Positions 8,924-15,876 of a stretch of 15,876 bases of DNA are shown here, piece by piece (position 1 is the stretch's first letter; each line of letters opens with the position of its first letter). Below the pieces are notes generated by a model. It was not told the DNA's origin, made no database searches, and worked only from the letters and a program-made list of their open reading frames with translations. The translations under genes and the position numbers were made by a program. Source of the stretch: Gammaproteobacteria bacterium. Lineage in GTDB: Bacteria; Pseudomonadota; Gammaproteobacteria; GCA-001735895. The DNA is taken from NCBI GenBank assembly GCA_027293245.1, contig JAPUFZ010000196.1, positions 1-15,876 of the forward strand, written 5' to 3'.

Positions 8924-9241
8924 CTATGCTACTTCGGAGATATCTCCTTTGACGCGATGATTTTTTAATTTTTCTTTATGCTTTTTGCCTTGCCGGTCGA
9001 GTTTATCTACGAGTCCATCGATGGCCGCATACATATCTTCCTGAACACTGTCAGCATGCAGATTGGAACCGCTAACATGCAGGGTTGCTTCGGCCTTGTG
9101 CCTCAATTTTTCGACCGTTAAAACGATGTGTATATCCAGCGCCTGATCAAAATGCCGATCTAGTTTTTCAATTTTTTCATTGACATAGTTCCGCATTGAA
9201 TCCGTGATCTCTATATGGTGACCGCTCAAACTTATTTGCAT
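8924..9241 (-). CDS. hpf: Ribosome hibernation promoting factor HPF (short form)
   Basis: Ribosome-associated factor of the HPF/YfiA family, 105 residues, that binds the 30S subunit and drives 70S dimerisation or inactivation in stationary phase. The beta-alpha-beta-beta-beta-alpha fold is recognisable: QISLSGHHIEIT (2-13) at the N-terminus, the KLDRHF region (26-31) and a basic KHKEKLKNH patch near the C-terminus. The length fits the short type, lacking the dimerisation domain of long HPF. I chose the ATG at 9241 because a perfect AGGAGG lies 6 bases upstream; an in-frame TTG at 9247 would lie directly against that site. A small hairpin encloses the ribosome site. It follows rpoN by 51 bp and is followed by a strong terminator. 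Confidence 0.95.
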   Translation of the reverse strand: MQISLSGHHIEITDSMRNYVNEKIEKLDRHFDQALDIHIVLTVEKLRHKAEATLHVSGSNLHADSVQEDMYAAIDGLVDKLDRQGKKHKEKLKNHRVKGDISEVA

Positions 9242-9244
9242 CAG

Positions 9245-9260
9245 CAACCTCCTTCGGTTG
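9245..9260 (-). promoter_or_regulatory. Hairpin containing the hpf ribosome binding site
   Basis: In the mRNA, CAACC and GGTTG form a 5-bp stem around GAAGGA. The AGGAGG Shine-Dalgarno lies in the loop and the 3' arm, so folding would partly hide it. It is directly before the hpf start at 9241. The pairing is seen; any effect on translation is inferred. Confidence 0.45.
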
Positions 9261-9263
9261 TTT

Positions 9264-9283
9264 GACTCGCATCGCTGCGAATC
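9264..9283 (-). other. GNRA-capped hairpin between rpoN and hpf
   Basis: On the mRNA, GATTCGCA and TGCGAGTC pair over 8 bp (one G-U) around a GCGA tetraloop, a stable GNRA cap. It lies between the rpoN stop and the hpf ribosome site, with no T-run after it, so it is unlikely to be a terminator. It may shield the hpf part of the mRNA or be a processing site. Confidence 0.45.
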
Positions 9284-9292
9284 GGTAGTGTC

Positions 9293-10786
9293 TCAAAAGA
9301 GACGTTTACGTTCGTTAGATGGTGGAATATGCATAGCCTCACGATATTTGGCTATCGTTCTTCTGGCTACCTTTATACCCTGATCACCTAACAAGAGAGC
9401 AATTTTATTGTCGCTTAAGGGTTTGTTGGGTCGCTCGGCGGCGACAAATTTCTTGATGATGGCTCGAATTGCAGTTGAAGAACACTCGCCTCCGTCAGAG
9501 GTGCTGACATGACTGGAAAAGAAATACTTGAATTCCAGTATACCCCGTGGCGTATGCATATACTTATGTGTGGTTACGCGCGATACGGTAGATTCGTGCA
9601 GTTCGAGTAAATCTGCGATATCACGAAGCACCATGGGTTGCATGGCCTCTTCTCCGTATTCAAGAAAAGCCTGCTGACGTTCGACGATGGCGTTGGCAAC
9701 GCGAATTAATGTCTCGTTGCGGCTTTGTAAGCTTTTGATAAACCATCGGGCCTCCTGTAAGTGGTCTTTCAGGTAGGTATTTTGGTCACTATTATCACTG
9801 CGTTTAATGAGGCTGGCGTAGTGCTTATTAACCCTTAAATTTGGCGCATTTTCAGGATTAATGCGGACCTGCCACTTACCCGCCTGCTTACTGACATAAA
9901 CATCGGGAATAATATATTCGGCATGATTTTCACTTACCATATGTCCGGGATGTGGGTTGCTGGTCTGAATCAGTTTGACAATTTCTGCCAGTTCAGCATC
10001 GTTGGCCCGAAGACGCCTTTTGAGAAATGCAAAATCGTTGCTGGCCAGGTGCTCCAGGTATTTGCCTACCAGTGTCAGTGCTTTGCTTAGATGAGGAGTA
10101 CCAGCATCGAGCTGACTGAGCTGAATCGTCATGCATTCTGACGGTGATCCGGCGCCAACTCCAATCGGATCAAAGTGTTGTATGAGATGCAGCACCGCCA
10201 GAACCTCGTCAATTTCGATCTCCTCGAATTGTTTTTGCAGACCGGCATAGATATCTTCGACCGACTGGGTCAAATATCCTGAATCATCGATAGAATCGAT
10301 GATCGCAAGACCAATCTGGTGATCGATTTCGGTCAGGTGTGCGCCATTGAGTTGCCACAGCAGGTGTTCGTTGAGAACATCGACAGCCGGTGCCTGGTTT
10401 TCAAATAAATCCCTGTTGTCGTCGCGAGCATTTTGCGACTGTGTTGGCGATACAGGAATATTGTCGTAGATTTGATCCCAACGGGCATCGATTTCCAGAT
10501 CATCCGGCAGGGTTTGTTTGGCGCGATTTTCGTTGACCGTATCGGCGCTGGTTTTAATATCGGTGCTCTCTTCGCCTTCCTCTCCGTTTATCCGGGTAGT
10601 CTCCGGATCGAACAGGGTAATTTCACCCAGATTGTCTTCCTGCTCCAGTAATGGATTGCTATCGAGGGTTTCCTGAATTTCTGCCTGTAATTCCAGCGAA
10701 GATAACTGCAACAGCTTGATCGCCTGCTGCAGTTGTGGCGTCATGGTAAGGCTTTGGCCTATTCGAAGTTGCAGGCTTTGCTTCAT
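9293..10786 (-). CDS. rpoN: RNA polymerase sigma-54 factor RpoN
   Basis: Alternative sigma factor for -24/-12 promoters that need enhancer-binding ATPases; used for nitrogen, motility and other regulons. It has 497 residues from the ATG chosen. Region I (1-50) is the glutamine- and leucine-rich activator segment, LQLRIGQSLTMTPQLQQAIK. Region II (about 55-125) is acidic and variable. The core-binding and DNA-binding domains follow, ending with the RpoN box ARRTIAKYRE (474-483) that contacts the -24 element. The ATG at 10786 matches the conserved MKQ-like family start; an in-frame TTG at 10819 would add 11 unconserved residues. No good ribosome site precedes the ATG, but an 18-codon ORF ends at it with an ATGA overlap. 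It lies 61 bp after lptB. Confidence 0.97.
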   Translation of the reverse strand: MKQSLQLRIGQSLTMTPQLQQAIKLLQLSSLELQAEIQETLDSNPLLEQEDNLGEITLFDPETTRINGEEGEESTDIKTSADTVNENRAKQTLPDDLEIDARWDQIYDNIPVSPTQSQNARDDNRDLFENQAPAVDVLNEHLLWQLNGAHLTEIDHQIGLAIIDSIDDSGYLTQSVEDIYAGLQKQFEEIEIDEVLAVLHLIQHFDPIGVGAGSPSECMTIQLSQLDAGTPHLSKALTLVGKYLEHLASNDFAFLKRRLRANDAELAEIVKLIQTSNPHPGHMVSENHAEYIIPDVYVSKQAGKWQVRINPENAPNLRVNKHYASLIKRSDNSDQNTYLKDHLQEARWFIKSLQSRNETLIRVANAIVERQQAFLEYGEEAMQPMVLRDIADLLELHESTVSRVTTHKYMHTPRGILEFKYFFSSHVSTSDGGECSSTAIRAIIKKFVAAERPNKPLSDNKIALLLGDQGIKVARRTIAKYREAMHIPPSNERKRLF

Positions 10787-10847
10787 AGGCGGGGCTGTTC
10801 CTGGTATGAGATCCTGCAAAGGTATTCATTAACTCTCATGGTTGTAG

Positions 10848-11603
10848 TTATAGCCTAAAATCCTCCCCTAAGTAAATCTTTCTGACGATTTTATTTTCCA
10901 GGATTTGAGCAGGTTCACCTTCGGCCAGTATTTCACCTTCACCCATGACGTAGGCACGATCGCAGATACCCAGGGTTTCACGCACATTATGATCGGTAAT
11001 CAGCACACCGATCTGGCGATCAGCGAGCTGCCGAATAATGTTTTGAATTTCGATCACTGATATCGGGTCGACGCCCGCAAAAGGTTCATCGAGCAGGATA
11101 AAAAGCGGTTCATTGGCCAGTGCTCGCGCAATTTCTACCCGCCTGCGTTCGCCACCGGACAGGGAAATACCCTTGTTTTCCCGAATATGAGTAATTTGCA
11201 GGTCTTCCAGCAGGCTTTCAAGTACTTGCTTTTTTTGCTGTTGATCCAGGTCCTTGCGTAACTGCAATACCGCCATGATATTGTCCTGTACTGACAGGTT
11301 TCGAAATACCGAGGCTTCCTGTGGTAGATAACCGATACCCTGCTGCGCACGATGGTGAATCGGCAGGTGATCAATTGGCTGGCGATTGAGTGTAATTTGT
11401 CCTTTATCGTTATTGATGAGACCGACGATCATATAAAAACAGGTGGTTTTACCTGCACCATTGGGGCCTAGCAGCCCGACAATTTCGCCGCTATTAATAT
11501 GTAGCGATACTGATTTCACCACCTCACGGCCCCGATAGGATTTGGCCAGTTCAATCGCTTCGAGCCGATTACTGGAGCTAGCCACCGAGACAGGATCTTG
11601 CAC
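10848..11603 (-). CDS. lptB: LPS export ABC transporter ATP-binding protein LptB
   Basis: Cytoplasmic ATPase of the LptB2FG complex, which pulls LPS out of the inner membrane and pushes it along the LptC-LptA-LptD bridge. It has 251 residues. Walker A is GPNGAGKT (46-53), the Q-loop lies in [10 protein letters not shown] (92-101), the ABC signature LSGGE (148-152), Walker B FILLDEP (168-174) and the switch His205 in ITDHN. The C-terminus GEDFRL is identical to that of E. coli LptB. The start used is GTG at 11603, 6 bp after the lptA stop, giving a short N-terminal extension. A second in-frame GTG six codons further in is also possible; neither has a clear ribosome site. The partner permeases LptF and LptG are not in the window. 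Confidence 0.96.
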   Translation of the reverse strand: MQDPVSVASSSNRLEAIELAKSYRGREVVKSVSLHINSGEIVGLLGPNGAGKTTCFYMIVGLINNDKGQITLNRQPIDHLPIHHRAQQGIGYLPQEASVFRNLSVQDNIMAVLQLRKDLDQQQKKQVLESLLEDLQITHIRENKGISLSGGERRRVEIARALANEPLFILLDEPFAGVDPISVIEIQNIIRQLADRQIGVLITDHNVRETLGICDRAYVMGEGEILAEGEPAQILENKIVRKIYLGEDFRL

Positions 11604-11609
11604 GGTATA

Positions 11610-12092
11610 TTATGGTTTGGGGAGAATCAGCATACGCACCCGATCATCCGACTCGGTACTGCCGGCCTGTATACTCTCGGTTTCGGTATTGATGCGAATG
11701 GTGTTACTTTCGATGGTATTACCCACATGAGTAAACCTGGCATTGCCCAGCAATAGTAAGGTGGATTCCGATGCTCGATACTCCATTTGATCTGCCTGAC
11801 CGCGCATTTCCCGTTGTTGGTCATCGATTTGACGAAAAGTAGCTGGAGTGCCGGTCATTGTCATCAGCACTAGTTCCTTCTGCTGGCTAAAGTTAAGTAC
11901 CAGGCGCTCGCCACGAAACTCCTGGCTACCCTGACTCAAGCGCACATTACCAGAATAGATACTTATATTTTCCTTGTCTCTAATCTCAAGGCTGTCGGCT
12001 TCGACATGAATAGGCTGTTGTGCATCACCCGAAAGGGCAAAGACCTGCAGTGGCAGCAACAGGACAAGAAATGAAACAAGCCTAGCCATCAT
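11610..12092 (-). CDS. lptA: LPS transport periplasmic protein LptA
   Basis: Periplasmic beta-jellyroll (OstA-like) protein, 160 residues, that polymerises into the bridge carrying LPS from LptC to LptD. A signal peptide occupies 1-19: a short basic start (MMAR), a leucine-rich core and a likely cleavage after VFA (17-19). The mature part begins with the usual PIHVEADSLEI (27-37) and shows repeated beta-strand patterns such as YSGNVRLSQG and GNARFTHVGNTI. Two ATGs, at 12092 and 12089, are adjacent; both overlap the end of lptC, which suggests translational coupling. It is followed by lptB after 6 bp. Confidence 0.94.
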   Translation of the reverse strand: MMARLVSFLVLLLPLQVFALSGDAQQPIHVEADSLEIRDKENISIYSGNVRLSQGSQEFRGERLVLNFSQQKELVLMTMTGTPATFRQIDDQQREMRGQADQMEYRASESTLLLLGNARFTHVGNTIESNTIRINTETESIQAGSTESDDRVRMLILPKP

Positions 12093-12636
12093 GATAATAA
12101 ACCGACCGCGTATTTTTCAGCAAATAGATTTCGTTTTGCAAGTCAAATACCGCATTGTTGCCACTGATTCGTGCATTTCCTGATTCGATAACCACAGTCT
12201 CTTCACTGCTTAGGCGATTGCGATCGGGTTCAAACAACATGCTTTGCGATCGCACCTGCATAGGCTTGGGTCCGAATTTTTGCATGACCACGTTATCGTT
12301 CAGTTGGAGCCGGTTTTTCTGATGAAATATCTCTCCCCAGGAGGCTTTCACTCGCCAGTCTCCGCCCGGGCGATAAACATCTACCACCGGCTGCTTTACA
12401 CGGCTGATATCATCCCTGGCAAAGTGTTCGAGATACGGGCTTCGTAACTGATAATCCAGGCTACCGGCCTGATTGAAAATGCGGTATTTCAATTCGGCCA
12501 GAAAGTAATCGATATCGGTGGGTATCTCAAGTTCGGGCCGTACGGTCGTGGTTTTTGACCTCGACTCGTAAATCCAGCCAACCGCGATTGCGCCGACAAC
12601 GGCAATAAAAATAAAAACCAGGACTGAGAACCTCAT
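12082..12636 (-). CDS. lptC: LPS export system protein LptC
   Basis: Bitopic inner-membrane protein, 184 residues, which accepts LPS from LptB2FG and passes it to LptA. One N-terminal membrane helix (about 3-23) is followed by a periplasmic beta-jellyroll domain. Family-like stretches are DIDYFLAELKYRIFNQAG (41-58) and the strand-rich LQLNDNVVMQKFG. The start ATG overlaps the kdsC stop by 4 bp (ATGA), and its end overlaps lptA by 11 bp. LptC is poorly conserved, so position and fold carry much of the call. Confidence 0.92.
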   Translation of the reverse strand: MRFSVLVFIFIAVVGAIAVGWIYESRSKTTTVRPELEIPTDIDYFLAELKYRIFNQAGSLDYQLRSPYLEHFARDDISRVKQPVVDVYRPGGDWRVKASWGEIFHQKNRLQLNDNVVMQKFGPKPMQVRSQSMLFEPDRNRLSSEETVVIESGNARISGNNAVFDLQNEIYLLKNTRSVYYHDG

Positions 12637-13157
12637 AGTATGTAAGAGGCCTGTTTGGCATCGAGTAAATTATGCGCTTTCAAAATTAAATCAGTTGCCT
12701 CGCGTACCGCACCAGCGCCACCACTGGCGGCGGTAATCCAGTCGCACCGCTGTTTAACAAAGGCGTGCGCATTTTGTACCGCAATTGCCAGCCCTACCTG
12801 GCTCATCACTGCCAGATCTGGAAGATCATCGCCGATATAAGCTATCTGTGAAGCATCGAATCCGGTTTTTTCCATCAACCGGGCGAATGCCAGTCGTTTG
12901 TCGCGATATCCCTGAAACACCAGTTCAACGCCTAAATCGTTCATACGATGATTCACCAGTTTTGACTGACGACCGGTAATCACGGCTACCTGTATGCCAC
13001 ATTCGATCAACATGCGAATACCGTGTCCATCGAGGGAATTAAAAGTCTTGTATTCATGGCCCCTGGCATTAAATTGCAATCCACCGTTAGTCAATACGCC
13101 ATCGACATCCAGAATCAGGAGCCGAATATTTTTTGCCTTGTCCAGTAAATCGCTCAT
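12633..13157 (-). CDS. kdsC: 3-deoxy-D-manno-octulosonate 8-phosphate phosphatase KdsC
   Basis: Cytoplasmic HAD-superfamily phosphatase, 174 residues, that turns Kdo-8-phosphate into Kdo for the LPS inner core. It has no cap domain, as usual for the tetrameric KdsC type. HAD motifs: DVDGVLT (17-23) with nucleophile Asp17 and acid/base Asp19; Thr61 in VITGRQS; Lys87 in GYRDKR; and Asp110 and Asp111 in IGDDLPDL. The ATG at 13157 follows AAGGAA 6 bases upstream. It is 9 bp after kdsD and overlaps lptC by 4 bp, so the Kdo and LPS-transport genes are tightly coupled. Confidence 0.96.
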   Translation of the reverse strand: MSDLLDKAKNIRLLILDVDGVLTNGGLQFNARGHEYKTFNSLDGHGIRMLIECGIQVAVITGRQSKLVNHRMNDLGVELVFQGYRDKRLAFARLMEKTGFDASQIAYIGDDLPDLAVMSQVGLAIAVQNAHAFVKQRCDWITAASGGAGAVREATDLILKAHNLLDAKQASYIL

Positions 13158-13166
13158 GGGAATTCC

Positions 13167-14141
13167 TTACACTACACCAGCCCTTAATAAATCATGCATG
13201 TTTAACGCACCCTGAACCATGTTATTTTCGTCGACAACCATGAGGCCGTTTATTTTATGGTCGTGCATGATTTTTAATGCTTCACTGGCGATGCGGTCGG
13301 CTTCGATAGTGATGCAGTTTGCGGTCATAAATTCTTTCACCCGGGCGGTTTTAATATCCGGCATCTTTTCGAAAGTGCGACGCAGGTCACCGTCAGTATA
13401 TATGCCGGCCAGTTGCCCGCTGGCTGGGTCGATGACGCCCGCCATACCCAGACCCTTGCTGGTCATCTCGAGCAGGGTCTGGTTGAGACTAGTATCGATT
13501 GGTACCAGTGGGATCGCATCCCCGGTGTGCATGATATCGCTTACCCGCAGTAACAAACGTCGGCCTAAATTGCCACCGGGATGCGAGAGCGCAAAATCTT
13601 CTTCGGTGAATCCGCGCGCTTCTAAAACAGCGATGGCTAGCGCGTCACCCATGGCAAGCGAGGCTGTAGTGCTAGAAGTGGGCGCCAGACCCAGCGGGCA
13701 GGCTTCTTTGCTGACACTGACATCCAGGTTGATATCGGCGGCGTGGGCGATAGTTGACTGCGAATTACCGGTGAGTGCGATCAGGGGGATGCCCAGACGC
13801 TTTAACAGGGGTAGCAAAAGTGTTATTTCACTTGTTTCGCCCGAGTTAGACAGAGCTATCACTAAATCGTCGGCGGTTATCATACCCAGGTCTCCGTGAC
13901 TGGCTTCTCCTGGGTGCATAAAAAATGCGGGTGTACCAGTGCTTGCCAGGGTTGCAGCAATTTTATTACTGATGTGTCCTGATTTTCCCATTCCAGTGAC
14001 TACGATGCGGCCTTTGCAGCCAAGAATCATATCGCAAGCGCGATGAAAAGTTTTATCAAGTCTCTCGGTCAGGGCCGAGATTGCTTCAGACTCAATTTTT
14101 AAAACCGCGAGGCCAAGTTTAATATAAGAATGTTCGGTCAT
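13167..14141 (-). CDS. kdsD: Arabinose-5-phosphate isomerase KdsD
   Basis: Converts ribulose-5-phosphate to arabinose-5-phosphate, the first step to Kdo. It has 324 residues: a SIS isomerase domain (about 38-175) and two CBS domains (about 207-265 and 273-324). The active-site set known from E. coli KdsD (Lys59, His88, Glu111, His193) recurs here with a constant offset of six: Lys53 (GMGKSGH), His82 (EASHGDLG), Glu105 (SGETSEI) and His187 (SHPGG). It starts at ATG 14141, only 1 bp after the yrbG stop, and is followed by kdsC after 9 bp. The paralogue GutQ is unlikely given this context. Confidence 0.96.
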   Translation of the reverse strand: MTEHSYIKLGLAVLKIESEAISALTERLDKTFHRACDMILGCKGRIVVTGMGKSGHISNKIAATLASTGTPAFFMHPGEASHGDLGMITADDLVIALSNSGETSEITLLLPLLKRLGIPLIALTGNSQSTIAHAADINLDVSVSKEACPLGLAPTSSTTASLAMGDALAIAVLEARGFTEEDFALSHPGGNLGRRLLLRVSDIMHTGDAIPLVPIDTSLNQTLLEMTSKGLGMAGVIDPASGQLAGIYTDGDLRRTFEKMPDIKTARVKEFMTANCITIEADRIASEALKIMHDHKINGLMVVDENNMVQGALNMHDLLRAGVV

Positions 14142-14142
14142 A

Positions 14143-15123
14143 CTAGTCGTTACCTGTCATCACCCCATAATACAAATATAACTGGTAAATGACAAAAGCG
14201 CTCAGCAGCCAGAGACCTTTAAGGCGCGACAGGCTCTGAACCCCTGAGGCTGGAAATCGCGACAGGCAGTAGAACAGTAAAGTGATAGCAATGACGACTG
14301 GTAAATCTCGAGTCACTGCCAGTTCGCTGATATTAAAATTGGTGATGGTTGCCGGAATTCCAATCACGGCAAGCGAGTTAAACAAGTTGGAACCGATGAT
14401 ATTGCCAATTGCGAGGTCGGGTTCATTTTTTTTAATGCTCGCGATTGAAGCAGCGAGCTCAGGCAGACTGGTGCCGAGTGCGACAATCGTGAGGCCTATG
14501 ATCAATTCACTGATACCCAGTTCATAGGCTACCTCGGTGGCACCCCAGACTAATAGTTTGGAGCTCCCGACCAGTAAAATCAGACCAATAAATACCCAGC
14601 CGCCAGCGACCAGAAAACTCATATCCTCCTGGTTGTCGTCTACCAGCTCGATTTCAGAGGCACTCGCAGCCGGGTTGCGTTGGTGAGCTTTTACCAGGTA
14701 CCAGAGTATAAGCGCTAACAGTGTTAGCAGTAGCGTACCGTCCAGGGTGTCCAGCACGCCGTCGTACAGACACCAGCTCATAACGGCTGTGGCGAGCAAA
14801 AGCAGGGGGAATTCCTGATTGAGTACTTCTTTGCCAATTGGCAAAGGCATCACCAGCGCGGTAATACCGAGAATCAGACCGATGTTGGCGATGTTGGAGC
14901 CAAGCGCGTTGCCGATCGCTATATCGGGTGTTTGTTCCAGCACCGCAACCACTGAAATTAGAATTTCTGGAGCCGAAGTGCCAAAGCCGATGACGGTAAT
15001 ACCGATGATCATGGAAGATACGCCAAGGTGCCTGGCGATTGAGACGGCCCCATCGACAAACCGGTCAGCGCTCCATACCAGTGCTGCCAGCCCTAAAGCG
15101 ATCGCAGCTAAGGAGGGCAGCAT
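14143..15123 (-). CDS. yrbG: Sodium/calcium exchanger family protein YrbG
   Basis: Inner-membrane cation exchanger of the CaCA superfamily, 326 residues, with about ten membrane helices in two inverted halves. The paired alpha-repeats are clear: GFGTSAPEILIS (47-58) with GNALGSNIANI, and ALGTSLPELAAS with GNIIGSNLFN in the second half. Their acidic residues bind the transported cation. A hydrophilic, acidic loop near the middle separates the halves. The physiological substrate of the E. coli homologue is not settled. The link to kdsD is conserved in Gammaproteobacteria, with a 1-bp gap here. The ATG at 15123 has no visible ribosome site, and fabA ends 37 bp upstream on the same strand. Confidence 0.92.
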   Translation of the reverse strand: MLPSLAAIALGLAALVWSADRFVDGAVSIARHLGVSSMIIGITVIGFGTSAPEILISVVAVLEQTPDIAIGNALGSNIANIGLILGITALVMPLPIGKEVLNQEFPLLLLATAVMSWCLYDGVLDTLDGTLLLTLLALILWYLVKAHQRNPAASASEIELVDDNQEDMSFLVAGGWVFIGLILLVGSSKLLVWGATEVAYELGISELIIGLTIVALGTSLPELAASIASIKKNEPDLAIGNIIGSNLFNSLAVIGIPATITNFNISELAVTRDLPVVIAITLLFYCLSRFPASGVQSLSRLKGLWLLSAFVIYQLYLYYGVMTGND

Positions 15124-15160
15124 GATGAATAAACCAGAATTCGATCAGTATTGATAGAAC

Positions 15161-15688
15161 TTAAAAATCGGCAGTAGAGGCAAAAAGACCAACACGCAAA
15201 TCTCTCGCAGAATAGATTTCACGGCCGTCAACTTCCATCGAAGCATCACCAATTCCCATTACCAGTCTGCGCATGATGATACGTTTCATATCGATCCGGT
15301 AAGTCACCAGGCTGGCACCTGGTAATACCTGCCCGAAATATTTTACCTCACCGGCGCCCAGTGCCCGGCCGTGACCGGGTCCGCCTTTCCAGCCGAGATA
15401 AAAGCCGATCAATTGCCACATCGCGTCGAGGCCAAGGCAACCAGGCATGACTGGATCGGTTTCGAAGTGGCATTTAAAAAACCAGAGATCAGGATTAATA
15501 TCGAGTTCCGCAATAATTTGACCCTTGTCGAACTTGCCGCCATCTTCGGTTATATTGACGATACGATCAAACATCAACATGGGTGGTTGCGGTAATAGTG
15601 CATTGCCCTCACCAAAAATCTCACCTTTTCCACAGCGAATCAGATCGCTGTAGCTAAAACTGTGCCGGTCAGTCAGTGGATTCGCCAT
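15161..15688 (-). CDS. fabA: 3-hydroxydecanoyl-ACP dehydratase/isomerase FabA
   Basis: Bifunctional enzyme of type II fatty acid synthesis that dehydrates 3-hydroxydecanoyl-ACP and isomerises the product to the cis-3 form, the branch point to unsaturated fatty acids. It has 175 residues in a single hot-dog fold, close to the 172 of E. coli. The catalytic His74 lies in WFFKCHF and Asp88 in [12 protein letters not shown]. Other near-identical stretches are [12 protein letters not shown] and [17 protein letters not shown]. The ATG at 15688 lacks a strong ribosome site, but the family length supports it. fabB, often beside fabA, is absent from the visible side. It lies 37 bp upstream of yrbG and may share a transcript with the LPS genes. 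Confidence 0.97.
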   Translation of the reverse strand: MANPLTDRHSFSYSDLIRCGKGEIFGEGNALLPQPPMLMFDRIVNITEDGGKFDKGQIIAELDINPDLWFFKCHFETDPVMPGCLGLDAMWQLIGFYLGWKGGPGHGRALGAGEVKYFGQVLPGASLVTYRIDMKRIIMRRLVMGIGDASMEVDGREIYSARDLRVGLFASTADF

Positions 15689-15876
15689 ATCGATTAATAA
15701 AATCTGGGTAAGAGGTTGCGAACACTAACTATTCTCAGCAGAATATTCCAGCAAAACCTACGGTAATTTAGGGCTATTAAATTTTAGATTGGGTTTCCCG
15801 GCTCAATAGAGAAGTAGTTCTCGGCTAGTGGGTATAGGGTTCCCTGCCGATATCAATGGGAGTATATTCAGCGCTT
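15689..15876. other. Upstream region of fabA, cut by the window edge
   Basis: These 188 bases presumably hold the fabA promoter. A short inverted repeat, TATTCT-CAGC-AGAATA (15730-15745), lies 42 bases before the start codon and could be an operator, but its arms are only 6 bp. I found no convincing FabR or FadR site and no promoter with both hexamers well matched and well spaced. Confidence 0.35.

Noticed and set aside
13219..13899. 226-codon open frame on the plus strand opposite kdsD
   Set aside because: It is antisense to a gene with complete family motifs, its translation is Ser/Arg/Pro-rich without domains, and it has no context as a gene.

Overview
The window is an ordinary chromosomal stretch of a Gammaproteobacterium with mid-range GC. 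Almost every gene lies on the minus strand. The gene order yrbG-kdsD-kdsC-lptC-lptA-lptB-rpoN-hpf-ptsN-rapZ-ptsO is the classic gammaproteobacterial lipopolysaccharide/RpoN cluster. mgtE follows it. The long class I ribonucleotide reductase large subunit with two ATP-cone regions resembles the Pseudomonas-type NrdA more than the shorter E. coli enzyme. FabA, LptABC and Kdo enzymes all point to a Gram-negative with an outer membrane. I could not assign a genus.

Layout from left to right. Positions 1-900 hold the N-terminal 300 codons of nrdB, which runs off the window. nrdA (961-3816) is upstream of it in the same operon. A 560-base divergent intergenic region (3817-4376) holds the nrdAB control region: a pair of NrdR-box-like sites 32 bp apart, one overlapping a good candidate promoter, plus one perfect and one imperfect DnaA box, then a long leader with a 10-bp inverted repeat. 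A ROK sugar kinase of the Mak fructokinase type (4386-5309) is the only gene on the plus strand. It converges on mgtE (5348-6697).

From 6833 to 15688 every gene points left. Read in transcription order they are: fabA (unsaturated fatty acid branch), yrbG (Na+/Ca2+ exchanger family), kdsD and kdsC (Kdo synthesis), lptC, lptA and lptB (LPS transport), rpoN (sigma-54), hpf (ribosome hibernation), ptsN, rapZ and ptsO (nitrogen PTS and glmS-sRNA control). fabA to lptB form an envelope-building block, and rpoN to ptsO a regulatory block.

The least routine features are non-coding. A 216-bp MITE-like palindromic element lies between ptsN and rapZ. A strong intrinsic terminator lies between hpf and ptsN, with a candidate promoter just after it. 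Two small hairpins lie before hpf, one of which takes in its ribosome binding site. A short candidate ORF lies in the nrdA leader. I found no rRNA, tRNA, CRISPR array, transposase or phage gene, and no evidence for an undescribed multi-gene system.
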